The position numbers and the translations under genes were made by a program. Positions 23,934 through 35,850 of a stretch of DNA of 64,000 nt are shown here, in pieces; the first letter of the stretch is position 1, and the number at the start of each line of letters is the position of its first letter. Below the pieces are notes generated by a model. That model did not search any database and was not told where the DNA came from. It saw only the letters and a list, made by a program, of their open reading frames with translations. The stretch is taken from assembly GCA_963930655.1 (NCBI GenBank), contig OZ005608.1:21167271-21231270 (forward strand). The letters are read 5' to 3'. This stretch comes from Myrica gale. Lineage: Eukaryota; Streptophyta; Magnoliopsida; Fagales; Myricaceae.

Positions 23934-26900
23934 GGATCTCATGCTCCAGAACCGACATGATCATTCAAAGTTCTTTTATTCGCACGTTTGTCCTTACGCT
24001 TACATATCATGTCTTCATCCTTTTGCATTAGGACTCCCAAGTCCCAAGAGAATCAACAGAATAGGATAGTAGCCAGCTTGAAAGAGTTGATGGTGCAGTT
24101 TCTAGTAATACCTCTTCACAAACAAAGCTTGGTTATTGTCCGCTATTTCTCTCACTCGAAGCTTCTTTCATAACCAGTTTCCATATGGGGAGAGGATTTT
24201 AATGCAGAAACAATGTGAAACTTGCTCACATATGCATGTTATAAAGAAAAAAAAAAGCCTAAATAAATGTCCTGGCACCGACTATAGCTCCTAGGATGCA
24301 GAGACAAGATTTTAAAAGCTGTTGCTTGTCACAGAAATCTGAGTCTTTAGGGTGGAAGAACCTCATCCCATATTTTGTGTTGAGTCTTTCAAAAATCAAA
24401 TAGTGGAAGAGGGATGACAATGAGAAGAATTAGTGCCTTGTCTGAGGGTCGTGGGGGCACTCTCATATCAAAAGGCTAGATTGTTTGAGATTGGTTTTTC
24501 TTTCAAGAATAAATAAGAAAGAGGGACGTGAAGAAGAGTAGTGCCTTTTCTAAGGTCACGGGTCACTATGGTATCAAAAGTTGGGAAAAGTTTTGGTTCT
24601 AAAACTTCAATCCCAACAGGTTGTCAGAATATTCTGATATTACCAACACATTAATAAATATAATCAATAGCCTAGGAAAAAAAATATCATCAATGACTCC
24701 AAGATGAAATTAGTCGAGAAAAAAAAAACGCATGTCCCAGCACCCAATAATTGGTCTCACTGCCTCCGAGCATTGCGTTAGGATCCATCATTGTCAGGGA
24801 TATAGGGGCGAAAAGATATTTGATTTGGAATAGAGCATAGTTCCAAGAAGAAGAAAAAAAAAAAGAGCACAGCTATATATCAAGAAATACAAGGCGTCGC
24901 CGTAAGGCACTCCTACAGTTGCGTTAGGTGCTATTACAGAATTAAGAATTAAGCCCTCCATGTGGACCTCCGGGAGAAAAGAAGGCACAGCTGTGAAAGC
25001 TAGAAGATGAAGATCACTCTGCCCTTCTCAATTTAGTAAATTAAATCACTTCTCTTATGAACGAGACAAACAAATCGCGTTCAATCAGTGAAGCTAAAAT
25101 GTGAACAAGACAAAACAGAATGCTTATTATTCATGTGGAAACAGGAAAACAAAGCTAATGGTCAGCATAAAGACTTTGTAGACAAAATATTCTACACGAC
25201 AGTGGCAATTCCCTTTTGGAAGTTGGGATCTTTACATTTCTAGCTTCCATCGAGGGCCAATTACAACGTCTCTTGAATCTGCAGAAGCATCTCTCCAGTA
25301 GCTGGCTTCTCGGTGGCAAAGGGCCGGTAACTGCAAATTATGCAGTATCCTTAACCACCTCAATCAATCTTCTTCTCTATGGCCAGCCAGTTCTCAAACG
25401 CGTACTACGTTTCCATATTGCTGAATGGGGATGGCATGCATGCCTTGCAGCATAGTGAGCCTTCTCAGCTGCATCCAGAAAAAATATTTTTAATACAAGA
25501 AAAATTTGTCCCTTCGCAAATGACAGCAGATAGTTCACATGGCAAGGAAAATGATCAAATCCCAGCTTCCTCCAATCATGCGAAGCATGTAAATGTACGT
25601 AGTTTTGACAGTTTGTTTTCTCTTTTTTTTTTTGACGAATATATATCCCATGAATCATTTCTAGGGCAACTAATGTTTGCTAGAAGCTAGACGTGAATTA
25701 CAAATCTTACTAAGCATGATCCTGTTATGTGTTGGCAATATTCCGTATCAAATTTAGTGAAATCTAATTGTAAGTTGTTAAGTGAGGAGTTGAAAAGGAG
25801 TTTCTAAAGTTTCACATTGTCTTTCAGATTGTCTAGGCAAAGATAAGCACTTGTGATACTCGAGGTTTAGGATTAAGAGACATTACAGTACTTCCTATAT
25901 CCCCATTGTTTGAGAAAAAAAAATCATATTTCTTGTTTTAAATTTAGAAATCCAAATTTTCTCTCGTTCAATTATCAAAAACCAAAAAAACTAACCTTCC
26001 CTAATTTGAAGCCTTCAAAGTTTTAGAGTAGTTTGGCAACTGGGATTCCAGCATTGAAGAACGAGTTCATTCAAGAGTCCATATGAAGATCCTCAGAGTT
26101 CTGATATTTTTTCGCTTGGTGCAAGTCTTAGTGGTTCACTTGGATTATTACAAGTCAGGTCGAGTCAGCAAAGGTTTTGTTATGTCTAAATCACCTTGTG
26201 TAATATTTTCTTCTTAATGAATTTTAGGTGATGATGATTGTTGTGATTTTTTTTAGGGCTCAACTAACTATTTAGTCTTTATAGTATTCTGTTTTAACAA
26301 ATCTGTTTTGGTTATTGTGGTTCATTTTTTAGACATATAGTTCTTTTCGTCCACCAAAAATTAGTCCACTAATAAGAACAAGGTCCAAGATAGGTTATCC
26401 AATCCCGGAAAGAGACATCTTGACCCCAAACACATGTCGATCTTCCATTAGTCGATTAACTTTTTAGAGACAAAAAAAAGTCGTATATTTAAAAAATAGA
26501 CCACAGGGACTAGATTGTTAAAAGTTGTACCTTATAAACTAATTTTTAAAAAATGAATACCACAATATCAAAACTTAAAATTTTAAGTTTTTCAAAAAAT
26601 TTCTACATTATTTATCCAAAAAAAAACAAAAAACAAAATTAAGTTTTCTACATTGTCAACAAAATTCTCGTCGGTGTACTTTGTGCTTGATTTTTTTTTT
26701 TACATTTTATTTTGTTAATTGTGTTTGTTATTATCCTAATCTAGATTTAGATAAATGCCTATTCATTTTCCCTTTAGCGAATTGTGTCTAAACCGTATTT
26801 TCCGGTTCTTTTTACTTGTGTCTTGTGGACACGAGGTGTGAATTATGAGTTGAAAATAGTGATCGAGATTTCATAAATGTAGAGAATGTTATGTTCAGAG

Positions 26901-28400
26901 AATCTCATTGTCAAAATCAAATGCGCCTGCAAAAGATAAGCTGTTGATGATAGAAAGGCCATTAATTATTGAAACATGGGAAGCACGGAGCCGATCCATG
27001 TGCCTTCTCTCGCTTTCTTTGTGGAGCAAAGGAAAACATCTTTTTTTAGAAAGAATTGACGAGGATGAATCCGGAGTCTTCCTTGTACCGGATTTTGATA
27101 GATATGATTCAGTTTTAACACATAAATATGCAAATTCTAGATATGTAAACCGGAAGAATGGTGACATGAAAATTTGAACACATTGGAAATGTGATCATCA
27201 GAAGCTGTAAATCTCACACACGATCAAAAACTGTAGCATTCAAAGGTTCATATATAACCCATTACCTCATTAATCAGGTTCTCGGTAGGTCTTGTTGGTT
27301 CAACCATTTATTTTGTTTAAGCCCTTTCTTTTTTTAGCCGGTTTCACGGTTGGTATTGGGTTGTGATATTTCTATTGGATGTCTCAGAAAAAATTTGGGA
27401 AATTTCTTTTTATTTGTGGTAGTATAGATTTTTATTGAAATTTGCGTAAAAAAGATAATTTGATAGGATTTTTTTAGTCCTAATTGTACTTGAAGTCCCC
27501 GTGGTATTGAAAAGGTGTAAAAAACTTTCTTGAATAAGAAAAGATACATCTTAATTCTTGTGGTCACGTTTTCATTAAAATATTGTCTTTCCGTCTATTA
27601 TCGTCTCTTTCTATAACGGTAAATGTAAACGTGGAAGAACATATTCATTATTTTTCTCCAACTACTCTTAAATACGTGGACAAATTTACCGTTATCGAAA
27701 TAGACGAGAATGGATGTAGGGACTAGATCTTAACGAAACATGACCAAAGAGACCAGATATGTCTTTTCTTACCTCAAGCTTTTTTTTTTTTTTGTAACTT
27801 TTCAATACCACGTACATGGACTACAAGTAGGGGTGTAATTCCGGTCCGCCGTCAGACAGAGCTCCGGCTCCGTTTCCGGAACCGGTTCCGAGAAGATGAG
27901 ATCCGAAGGTTACAGGAACCGGAGTCGAAGGTGTATTTTGAAGTCTAGCGGAAGCGGAGAGTTTTCCGCCGGTGGAGTCTCGAGTCCCCTATCTTTTGCA
28001 TTTATTAGATAAAAGTAGTATCATATCTATTCATCGTTTGTATCTTTGTCAGAAAATAAGATGATGATTTCTTTTTGAAGACTCTTCTTGTAACTCCGAT
28101 GAGACTTGTTATAAAGAGGGTTGTCTTCCTTTGATTTTTATCCGCTCCTGGTCAGTAAGGACTCGCTTATATCGACTTGAGTCACGACCTGTCTCTATTC
28201 CTTTGGTGCTTTTCCTCCCGAATGACCTTTCTTGGACTGGGCCTCTGTCATTGTGATTTTTCGAAAAAAATTCACGCCATCAAGAAGTATAAATATCTTA
28301 CGAAAGATATAAAAGGATTCAATTCATAAAATTATATTCATTATTTGATATCAGAAATTTGGTTAAACTTTACTTCCTTTTACCCTCATTTTTTTTGTCT
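23934..28400. other. Intergenic DNA, no firm gene
   Basis: Several short open frames exist (for example 26908-27177 plus and 25377-25658 minus), but none shows a domain, splice pattern or paralogue in the window that would support it. A GC-richer patch at 27838-27990 full of ccggaaccgg-like motifs may be a decayed hAT end, judged by composition only. Confidence 0.4.
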
Positions 28401-28810
28401 GTGAATTTGTGTTATCGGATTCTCTCTTTTGTCAATATTTTTCCTCTCCTCGTCACGGCTGTAACCCATTGTTTCCTATCAGATGCTAAGACTCCAAGAC
28501 CTCTCTAGGGTGCCACTTCCTGATCAGATCAGTTTGCGCGTGAGATTTCATAGCACCAAAGTTTCGTTTTTGTCTGGGTATCAAAATCCCAGAAGTTGAA
28601 GTCAATGAACAAGAATTCAGGAGAAAGAATGCAATGAGATCCAGGACAACAATAAACAAGAAGCCAATTAATCCATAAGAAGCCGTCAGAAGCAACAACA
28701 ATAATCAAAGAATGGATGAGAATTCTAATTTCCCCTAATCTGTGTATGGTGTGGTAGTCTATCCCAACAGCCATACAACATATTCATATGGCTGACATCC
28801 AACTACTAAG

Positions 28811-29104
28811 CTAATGATCAGAGACGAGGGTCTCGAAGCAGTTAAGTCCATCAAACTCCGGTGCGAACCGTGGCGCCCTCCGCTGCTGCTCTTTCCCAAC
28901 TCCTTGTTGCTTCTTGTTCGCGTCAGCTGTCACAGCTTTGTTGATTACCCCTTCATCTTGTTGCGGCTGGCTGCTGCTACTTCTAGTACAAGTAATAGTA
29001 TTACCACGGCCATTGTCATTGGTGAGAGAAGGGAAGGAGGCCCTCGCCGCTTGGCCCAACATCTCAGCAAACAAGACGTCGAAGGAACTGAACATAGAAT
29101 TCAT
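28811..29104 (-). CDS. Array gene A (type 1): small protein with C-terminal DGL-CFETLV motif, 97 aa
   Basis: Single-exon gene for a small, Ser/Gln-rich soluble protein of unknown function. It opens MNSMFSSFDVLFAEMLGQ, has a low-complexity middle (TCTRSSSSQPQ; KKQQGVGKEQQRR) and ends APRFAPEFDGLNCFETLVSDH, with no signal peptide or membrane segment. Six copies in the window keep the ends almost unchanged while the middle varies, which suggests selection on protein. The ATG at 29104 is chosen because all intact copies align from it or from the equivalent codon; the frame extends upstream only in some copies. A TATA box reading cctatataac on the minus strand lies about 130 bases upstream. Small plant proteins with this kind of tail are, from memory, often stress- or elicitor-inducible; that link is an inference. 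Confidence 0.78.
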   Translation of the reverse strand: MNSMFSSFDVLFAEMLGQAARASFPSLTNDNGRGNTITCTRSSSSQPQQDEGVINKAVTADANKKQQGVGKEQQRRAPRFAPEFDGLNCFETLVSDH

Positions 29105-29231
29105 GTCTGGTTTCTCTTTAATCCTCGAAAAAACTAGCCAAAAAGAATTTCGTCGGGGAAAGTTGCAGAGAGACTTCGGAGATGTTGGTTTATTGCGCAG
29201 GATGTCTGGTTGATTCCAAGAAACCAAAAGG

Positions 29232-29243
29232 TGTTATATAGGA
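29232..29243 (-). promoter_or_regulatory. TATA box of array gene A
   Basis: On the minus strand the sequence reads cctatataacac about 130 bases before the ATG of gene A. The equivalent position in every other unit also holds a TATA-like box (34783, 38611, 46913, 49560, 56220), which supports minus-strand transcription of the array. Confidence 0.65.
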
Positions 29244-29472
29244 GTAAGTTTCCGTTTCCTTGCTGGGTCAGGAATCTCAGGTAGCGTGGGAAGCGAAAAA
29301 ACAGGGAAGGGTCCTCTGCAGTCTTCCCACTTTAAACTTCAAAGGCGTGTAAGACCAAAGACTGGCACCTACTGGACCCCAGGGTGCGAACAATTCTTAC
29401 TGCCATAGCCACCCAGGACGGTCAGCGTTGGGTTTTAATTTTTTTTCCTGCGTCCGTCAGCATTGGTTAACT

Positions 29473-29858
29473 TAGGGCTGTCCAAAATACCGGCCGGACC
29501 GGATCGGTTTTGGACTAAATCGGTTGACTTTTTTGAAATCGGGTTGATCGGACCGGTAAACCGGTGTATGCCGGTCCAGTTCCGGGTTACCCTCATGAAA
29601 AGCCGGGATCGGACCGGAGTATACCTCTTCAAACCGGAAATTAGCCCAAAATAGCACGGCCCAACTCCAAAATCGGCCCAAAATAGCATGGCACAACCCA
29701 AAACCGGTCCAAAATGACATGATCCAAACCGGCCCAGACCGGACAGGACCGGATCAAACCGGTCATATGACCGGTCCGGTCTATATACTCTATAAAATTA
29801 CCGGTTTGGCCGGCCAAATCGGACCAAACCGGCCCAGACCGGAACTTAGACAGCCCTA
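29473..29858. mobile_element. hAT MITE, 386 bp, in the upstream region of array gene A
   Basis: It starts tagggctgtccaa and ends ttagacagcccta, with a perfect 8-bp target duplication ggttaact (29465-29472 and 29859-29866). The interior matches the element at 14758-15132. The paralogous sites in the other type-1 units (near 32860 and 47145, gcgttggt-ttactcgac and gcgttggt-atactcgac) are empty, so it inserted after the units separated. It lies about 370 bases upstream of gene A. Confidence 0.9.
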
Positions 29859-30909
29859 GGTTAACTCGACCGAGAACAGAGGTGCATGACCTTTTCTACA
29901 TTTTGACTTGAAAATTGAGGAAAAGTATATACGTTACAAAGTAACGGATTTGTATGACAATCTCCCGAGAGTGGGGGCTTTGTGATTAACTTTTATTTGG
30001 TAAATGGGCTTTGTGATTCACTTGATTAGCGATCATTTACCCCCCAAAAAATTGATTGGCAATCCTTGATTAAGTTAAAAGCCATTGGGAACGAATCTAG
30101 CTGGTTTTTCGTTGGATATCTATGATTAACTAATGAAAAAAATATTAAGGGGAACATCTTATGAACGTGCCCTCAAGTTCCATTTTTTCTGGATGATTAC
30201 ACCTCTTAATTTTTTAAAAAATATATTTTTTACTCATTAACTATCTTATATTTTACACTTATATTTTAAACTACCATATTTGAGACATTATATTCACAAA
30301 CTATCTATTTATTCTGCCAAATTGGATGAAAATTTATTTTTTTTAAAATGAAATGACGATTATGCCTTTATACCTTATTATTTATGTATTTTTAATGGCA
30401 TAATCGACATTTTATATTTTAAAAAGTCAATTTTCGTCTAATTTGATAGAAAAAATAGAAGATGATCTAATGTATTAGGAACGAGCAGTTAGTGAGTGCA
30501 ATGTTTCAAACGTGATAGTATAATGTGCACAATACAAAACACTTAGTGTTTTGTGAATAACAAGCGTCCTTTATTAACAAAAATTTAATTATCACCCGTG
30601 ATTAAATTTAACCACTAAATCAGACAGAAAAGTTAAGGACGTGTAATTCCCAAATATCAAAAGTGAAACTTTGAAAGTTTGCAACTTGGCCATTTGGTAA
30701 TTTTAGGTGCCAACAAATTGTGATTCACACCTCTTCCTGTATTTGATTGACTCCTCTTTTATAGTATCGTGTCTCGTGCTCTTATTAACTCTGAGTTCTT
30801 CTTATCGTAATAGAATGCACAAATACAACGAGATTACAACAAGTAATCTATCTTGATATCAAATGACTAAAATATCCGTAGAAAGAGCTCAATAATTAAT
30901 ATAATTGGC

Positions 30910-31024
30910 GTCAGTGAGCTATAGCTCAGTTGACACCTCCTCCCTTTGGCGAGGGTTCCATCAGGGGATTGAATCCCCTTGTCCCTTTCCCCGCAGGCTT
31001 GGTCATGCTTTACCTAGAAAAAAA
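30910..31024 (+). mobile_element. tRNA-derived SINE, about 115 bp
   Basis: The head has pol III promoter-like boxes: tagctcagttgac as A box and ggattgaatcccc as B box. It ends in a short A-rich tail (cctagaaaaaaa). It is flanked by 15-bp repeats differing at one base (attaatataattggc at 30895-30909, attaatataatcggc at 31025-31039). The sister units at about 37316, 48513 and 55043 carry the uninterrupted sequence. A related SINE is split by another element at 56695-58369. Confidence 0.82.
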
Positions 31025-31399
31025 ATTAATATAATCGGCAATTATTTTATTAAGGCCAAAAATAAACATGTACAACTAGAAAATTAAAAGAGAGGGTAAC
31101 GTTGACATTTACGGAACAAAAATAATTTTAACCACCATCTAAGCAATAAAAATTCAAATTAACAGAAGAAATTCAAATTTGCAAGATTATAGCTGTTGAT
31201 AAAGTGGGAGAAGATTTAACTAAATCCGTACCCAATCATTTCATGCTGGTGTTGGGCAAGATCCAAAGTTTTACATGCGTCTCGTCAGATGTGTAAGACC
31301 TTGAGACCTCTCCAGGATGCCAATTTCATGTCCAGAAAAGTTTGAGCGTGACAATTTCTTAACCGAATTTCTAGATACTTAAATGATTCTCAAGCCTTA

Positions 31400-31853
31400 A
31401 GAGAGAGACATGACAGAAGAGAAGAGATTCACGTGTGAAGGAGGGGAGAAGAGAAAGAAGTTGTGGTCAGCGACTGAGGCGCGTTAGCCAGCAGGCGTGG
31501 TGGTCGGCGAAGCGTTGTGCCGCCTGTGCGCAGGATAGGGAGGGGAGGGAGAGTGAGAGGCACAGGGTGGGGTGAGTCGTCGACGTCTAGTGGAAATGGG
31601 TGGGAGGTATGCTTCTGTCGAAGAAATGGGGGGAGTGGGGGTGTGACAAACAACTTAGTTTCTCAAAATAAGAAATTATGTCATTTTCTACATAAAAAAA
31701 TTGGTTCCCTAATACCCAGGAACCTAATGCCGAGTAAACCGGGAATATCCTCGGGTTTTTGAAAAAATATCAAACCGGCACCGACACCGGTTAAGTCGGG
31801 TACCGTCAACCTGGGTCGTGCCAACAGATTTTTTCTGGTGGCACTGAACAGCC
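31400..31853. mobile_element. Truncated hAT element of the same family as the gene-carrying hAT at 50.7 kb
   Basis: The right end ggtggcactgaacagcccta is the exact inverse of the left end of the element at 50691. Similarity continues inward (ggaacct, ccgggaat, cggcaccgacaccgg). The other terminus was not found, so the left side is truncated; its limit is approximate. Open frames across the GC-rich part look like composition by-products. Confidence 0.65.
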
Positions 31854-32227
31854 CTAAAAAAATTAAATAAATAAGTTAAAATTTAAATGTAAATTAAAAA
31901 TTGAAATAGAATTTATATATATTTATTTGAAAATGATATATTTAAATTTTTCTATATTTTTAGTAATTTTGTCGTAGAGAGGTATTTCATTTAATTTTTT
32001 TATATATTTTAACTGCAAGAACCAAAAGTCTTTTATTGTTTTGTTTTTGTCTAGACTTCTAATTGTTGAGTTATTCTAGTAAATTGAGTTTTGACTAGTA
32101 AATTCTTAGAAAGTTGTAGAAAGACTCTTGAAAACATGTAAAATAATTAACATGGCATTTAACAACTTAAAATTTTAACAAAATTTTATTTTTATCAAAT
32201 ACACTTTAAAATTTTACTTTTACTTTA

Positions 32228-32409
32228 GGCTTAAATGCACCCCATGCCCCTGGGGTATTCCGAAAGAGCAAATATGTCCCTGAGGTATGCAAAAGTCATT
32301 TTCATACCCCTGAGGTATACTTTCAGGAGCAAATATGCCCTTCCCCAAGGGCATGAGGTGCATATTTACTCTTTCGGCATACCCCAAAGGCATGAGGTGC
32401 ATTTAAGGC
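32228..32409. mobile_element. Hairpin MITE, 182 bp, 9-bp target duplication (Mutator-like)
   Basis: The two halves are inverted copies (ggcttaaatgcaccccatgc at the left, and the inverse ending gcatgaggtgcatttaaggc at the right), so a single strand could fold almost end to end. It is flanked by a perfect 9-bp duplication tttacttta (32219-32227 and 32410-32418), typical of Mutator-like elements. The paralogous site near 45830 is empty. There is no coding capacity. Confidence 0.85.
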
Positions 32410-32555
32410 TTTACTTTATCATTCATTCATTCATTCACCGATTTCAATACCACTTAGTTTTTAACACCAACACACAATTTTAACAAAATGTTGATAAATT
32501 TTTTAAAACAAAAGCGTTGTAAATGAGACTCTTTGAAGCATGTAGCACAATTAAT

Positions 32556-32900
32556 GAACCAAAAGGTGTTGGTAGATTGCGCGGGATGTCTGGTTGATTC
32601 CAAGGAACCAAAAGGTGTTATATAGGAGTAAGTCTCCGTTTCCTTGCTGGGTCAGGAATTTCAGGAAGCATGGGAGGCGAAAAAGCAGGGAAGGGTCCTC
32701 TGCAGTCTTCCCACTTAAAACTTCGAAGGCGTGTAAGACCAAAGACTGGCACCTACTGGACCCCAGGGTGCGAACAATTCTTACTGCCAGCCCGAGCCCA
32801 TAGCCACCCAGGACGGTCAGCGTTGGGTTGTAATTTTTTTTCTGCGTCGGTCAGCGTTGGTTTACTCGACTGACACCAGAGGTGCATGACCGGAGGTTTT
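32556..32900 (-). pseudogene. Unit A': orphan promoter and upstream region of a deleted type-1 array gene
   Basis: Sequence from about 32571 matches the upstream half of unit D (46860-47190), including the TATA box (minus-strand cctatataac, 32618-32627). The roughly 860 bases holding the 5' UTR, coding region and 3' flank are missing: the left flank (agcacaattaatga, near 45984 in D) joins directly. The junction carries a 15-base insert, gaaccaaaaggtgtt (32556-32570), identical to 32605-32619 close by, which looks like a templated repair scar. Any transcript from this promoter would run into non-coding DNA. Confidence 0.72.
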
Positions 32901-34360
32901 AATTTTGACTTGAAAATTGACGAAATGTTCGGCTTTAAAAATCAACAGAAGTGTATGACAATCCCGGTGAGTGAGGCTTTGTGATTAACTTTTTGTGTTT
33001 TTTTTTAAATGGGCTCTGTGATTAACTTGATTAGCGATCATGTACACCAAAAAAATGATTAGCAATCCTTGATTAAGTTAAAAGCGATTGGGAACGAATG
33101 TAGCTGGTTTTTTTGTTTGATATCTGTGATTAACTTATGAAAAAAAAATATATCAAGGGAAACATCTTGTGAACGTGCCGTCACGTTCTATTTTTTTTTT
33201 TATGATTACACTTCTTAAATTAAAAAAATATATTTTTCACTCATAAATATATATCTCAACTACTACATGTTATAACACATGTAACACGATTTTGACTGTT
33301 AAATATTTTTTAATTACGTAATTTTAAAATTTTAAAATTTAATGTGTCAAAAATGGTAGTTTAGACTTATATTTAAGATTATTTTAGTAGTTTGGGGAGT
33401 AATATCTATTACTTTTTGAGGCAAACAAAAATTTATTCTACAGAGAAAATAGAAATGACACGTAAAGAGAGAAATTCAAACCTAATACAAGGATTCTAAA
33501 AACCCATTACAACATAGACAAAAGACAAGCAACCATCAAATACAGCAAATACGTGAAATCAAACAACACAAGAGCACAAGAGCCCAAAGGCCCTATGTAA
33601 TCTTTCCTGATATATGAAAAAGACAAAAAATAAGAAAAGAGATCAAGTAGATGACGGTGCCGGTGCCGGTGCACGTTGTAGAGCGCGCTGATAAAAGACG
33701 TTTCCTTTCATCAAGGTAGCCATCTAAATGGCTTAACTACTTCCATTTCTTAGTTAGGTTAATTAAGGGTTAGTGGTTTAGAGTTAAAGCTAGTTCTACG
33801 GTTAAATCATTATGTACAAGTTAACAAGGAGAAGGCATGAGTCTCATTGGGGGAGAGGGGCGGCTGGTCCGGCTGGAGAAGATTTTGCCAAATTTCCAAA
33901 AGTTTTGTCATGCAAATCCGTACCCAATCATTTCAGCTTGGTGTAATCAAAGACGAATGTAACCCGCTATTTCCAATCAGGTGCGTGAGACCACGAGGCC
34001 TCTCCAGGGTGCTAATTCCATATCCAGAAAAGTTTGCGCCTGACAATTTCTTACTCGAATTTCGTTTCTTGAGTATTCATACGCAAAGTTGGAAAGATCA
34101 ATCAATTAAAACTGAGAGAACGATTTAGAGAACAAAACACCGAACCAATTAATTGCATTGAAACGACTCGAGTAGTCGATTAATCCGTTAGAACCAAGCG
34201 ATGACATAGCCGTCTGAATCGACAACAATAATCAAAGAATAGAAGATAATTTTGATTTTCCTTCCTTAATCTCTATAGGGTATGCTTGTGTAATCCTATC
34301 ACTAAGTTACCAACAGCCACACAACTTATTCATATGGCTGACATCAAACTAGTTTATAAG

Positions 34361-34654
34361 CTAACGAGAGACTAGGGTCTCGAAGCAGTTAAGTCCATCC
34401 AACTCCGGTGCGAACCGTGGCGCCCTCCGCTGCTGCTCTTTCTCAACTCCTTGTTGCTTCTTGTTGTCGTCGGCTGTCACAGCTTTGTTGCTGACCCCAG
34501 CATCGTGTTGCGGCTGGCTGCTGCTACTTCTAGTACAAGTAGTAGTATTACCACGGCCATTGTTGAGAGAACTCAGAGAAGGGAAGGAGGCCCTCACCGC
34601 TTGGCCCAACATCTCAGCAAACAAGAAGTCGAAGGAACTGAACATCGAATTCAT
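34361..34654 (-). CDS. Array gene B (type 2): small DGL-CFETLV protein, 97 aa
   Basis: Intact member of the family described for gene A, starting MNSMFSSFDFLFAEMLGQ and ending APELDGLNCFETLVSR. It has the two-residue insertion SL after SFPSLS that marks type 2, shared with gene E. A TATA-like minus-strand tctataaaac sits about 130 bases upstream. The frame continues upstream of the ATG without a stop, but only through a GTG-starting extension absent from type 1. The C-terminal dipeptide is shortened (VSR in place of VSDH). Confidence 0.75.
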   Translation of the reverse strand: MNSMFSSFDFLFAEMLGQAVRASFPSLSSLNNGRGNTTTCTRSSSSQPQHDAGVSNKAVTADDNKKQQGVEKEQQRRAPRFAPELDGLNCFETLVSR

Positions 34655-35579
34655 GACTTGGCAAAAAACCACAAAACCAAAGAATTTTGTTGGGCAAAGT
34701 TGCGGGGAGAGAGAGAGAGTTGTTGGCCGCTTTGAGTAAGAAGTCCGGTTGATTCTTAGGGAATAGGAGGCGGGAAAAGGGTTTTATAGAGGAATTGGTT
34801 TCCTTGTTGGGTTAGGAAGCGTAAGTAAGATTTTAATATCGACTCAAGATGCGTTTATTTTCAACAGCGGGAGCGATAAAGCGTGGAAGAGTCCGATGCC
34901 CCTTCAAACTCCAAAGGCGGCGTGTAAAACCAACGACTGGCATGACTGACTGACAACAACTTGGACCCCAAAGGGCGAACAATTCTTTAATGTCGTAGCC
35001 GCCCCGTGGTATACTCGGGAAAGGGAAGGAAAGGTTCATGACGTTGTCATACATTTGCCTCTGAAACATTATATTAATGGACACAATCGATGAGAGCCGC
35101 TAAAACCAACGATTTGTAATACACCTCCTGAGGAGTGGGGCCGTGCGGTCAACTTTGCATAATCTAGTTGTCAATTTGGCGTCTGGGTTAGTTTAATTAA
35201 AGGGAAAATCATCACAATCGAACTGTCAGTTGCGGTGTCAAAGTTGGCAACTTCCATATTGGAAATGAACACAAAAGATCTTGCAACAGCGGGACGTCTT
35301 TTGCATGCCCGTTTACTGATTCAAAGAGACTTCAAAAGGGGTTTCAAAAGTCTTCGTGAAGGAATCCATTGCGTGGACGTTTTTGCATGATTTAATTGGT
35401 AAATTACTAATTCAAAAAACCAATTTCGTCCATTGGACCTCCATCATTCATTAGAAGTATAGAAGTTTCATGCTAACATGTCCAATCACTCTCTTTTGGA
35501 GACTAGAGATTGTATCATGAGTTTTGCGTGTTGCATGTAAGGATACATGTAAAATAACACCCTAGTCAAATTAGATACT

Positions 35580-35850
35580 TTAATTTTTGACATTAAATAA
35601 AATTAAAAAAAAAAATGTAAAATCAGTCTCCATGATATACTCCAAAATCGAATTAGTCTTTATTATAACAAAACATAAATGTAGTCCATTTGATTTCGCT
35701 TTCGGTTGTAGTTAGTCCTCCCATCGAGAATTAATTTTATCCTTTTGAAAAATTAGATAGATTAATTTTATATTTTACTTATAACAAAAACTAATTCGAT
35801 TTTATTAACGTGAACTAATTTTTCATTTATCCTTAAAATTAAATTAAAGC
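35580..35850. repeat. MITE shared by units B and E
   Basis: AT-rich element with internal inverted similarity (aaaatcgaattagtc versus gactaattc-type inverses), ending catttatcctt. The same element occurs at about 50265-50512 in the sister unit, so it predates the block duplication. A clearer relative is at 62511-62740. Ends are approximate. Confidence 0.5.

Noticed and set aside
25216..25690. Overlapping open frames on both strands, including a possible terminal exon with WLAIEKKID on the minus strand
   Set aside because: No splice-consistent model or recognisable family could be built; stops separate the suggestive pieces.
28486..28774. Hydrophobic minus-strand frame (GLIGFLFIVVLDLIAF) repeated at 46104-46370
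   Set aside because: It has no ATG at the start of the aligned part, lies in the 3' flank of the type-1 array genes, and is not kept as a frame in types 2 and 3. It is probably untranslated sequence.
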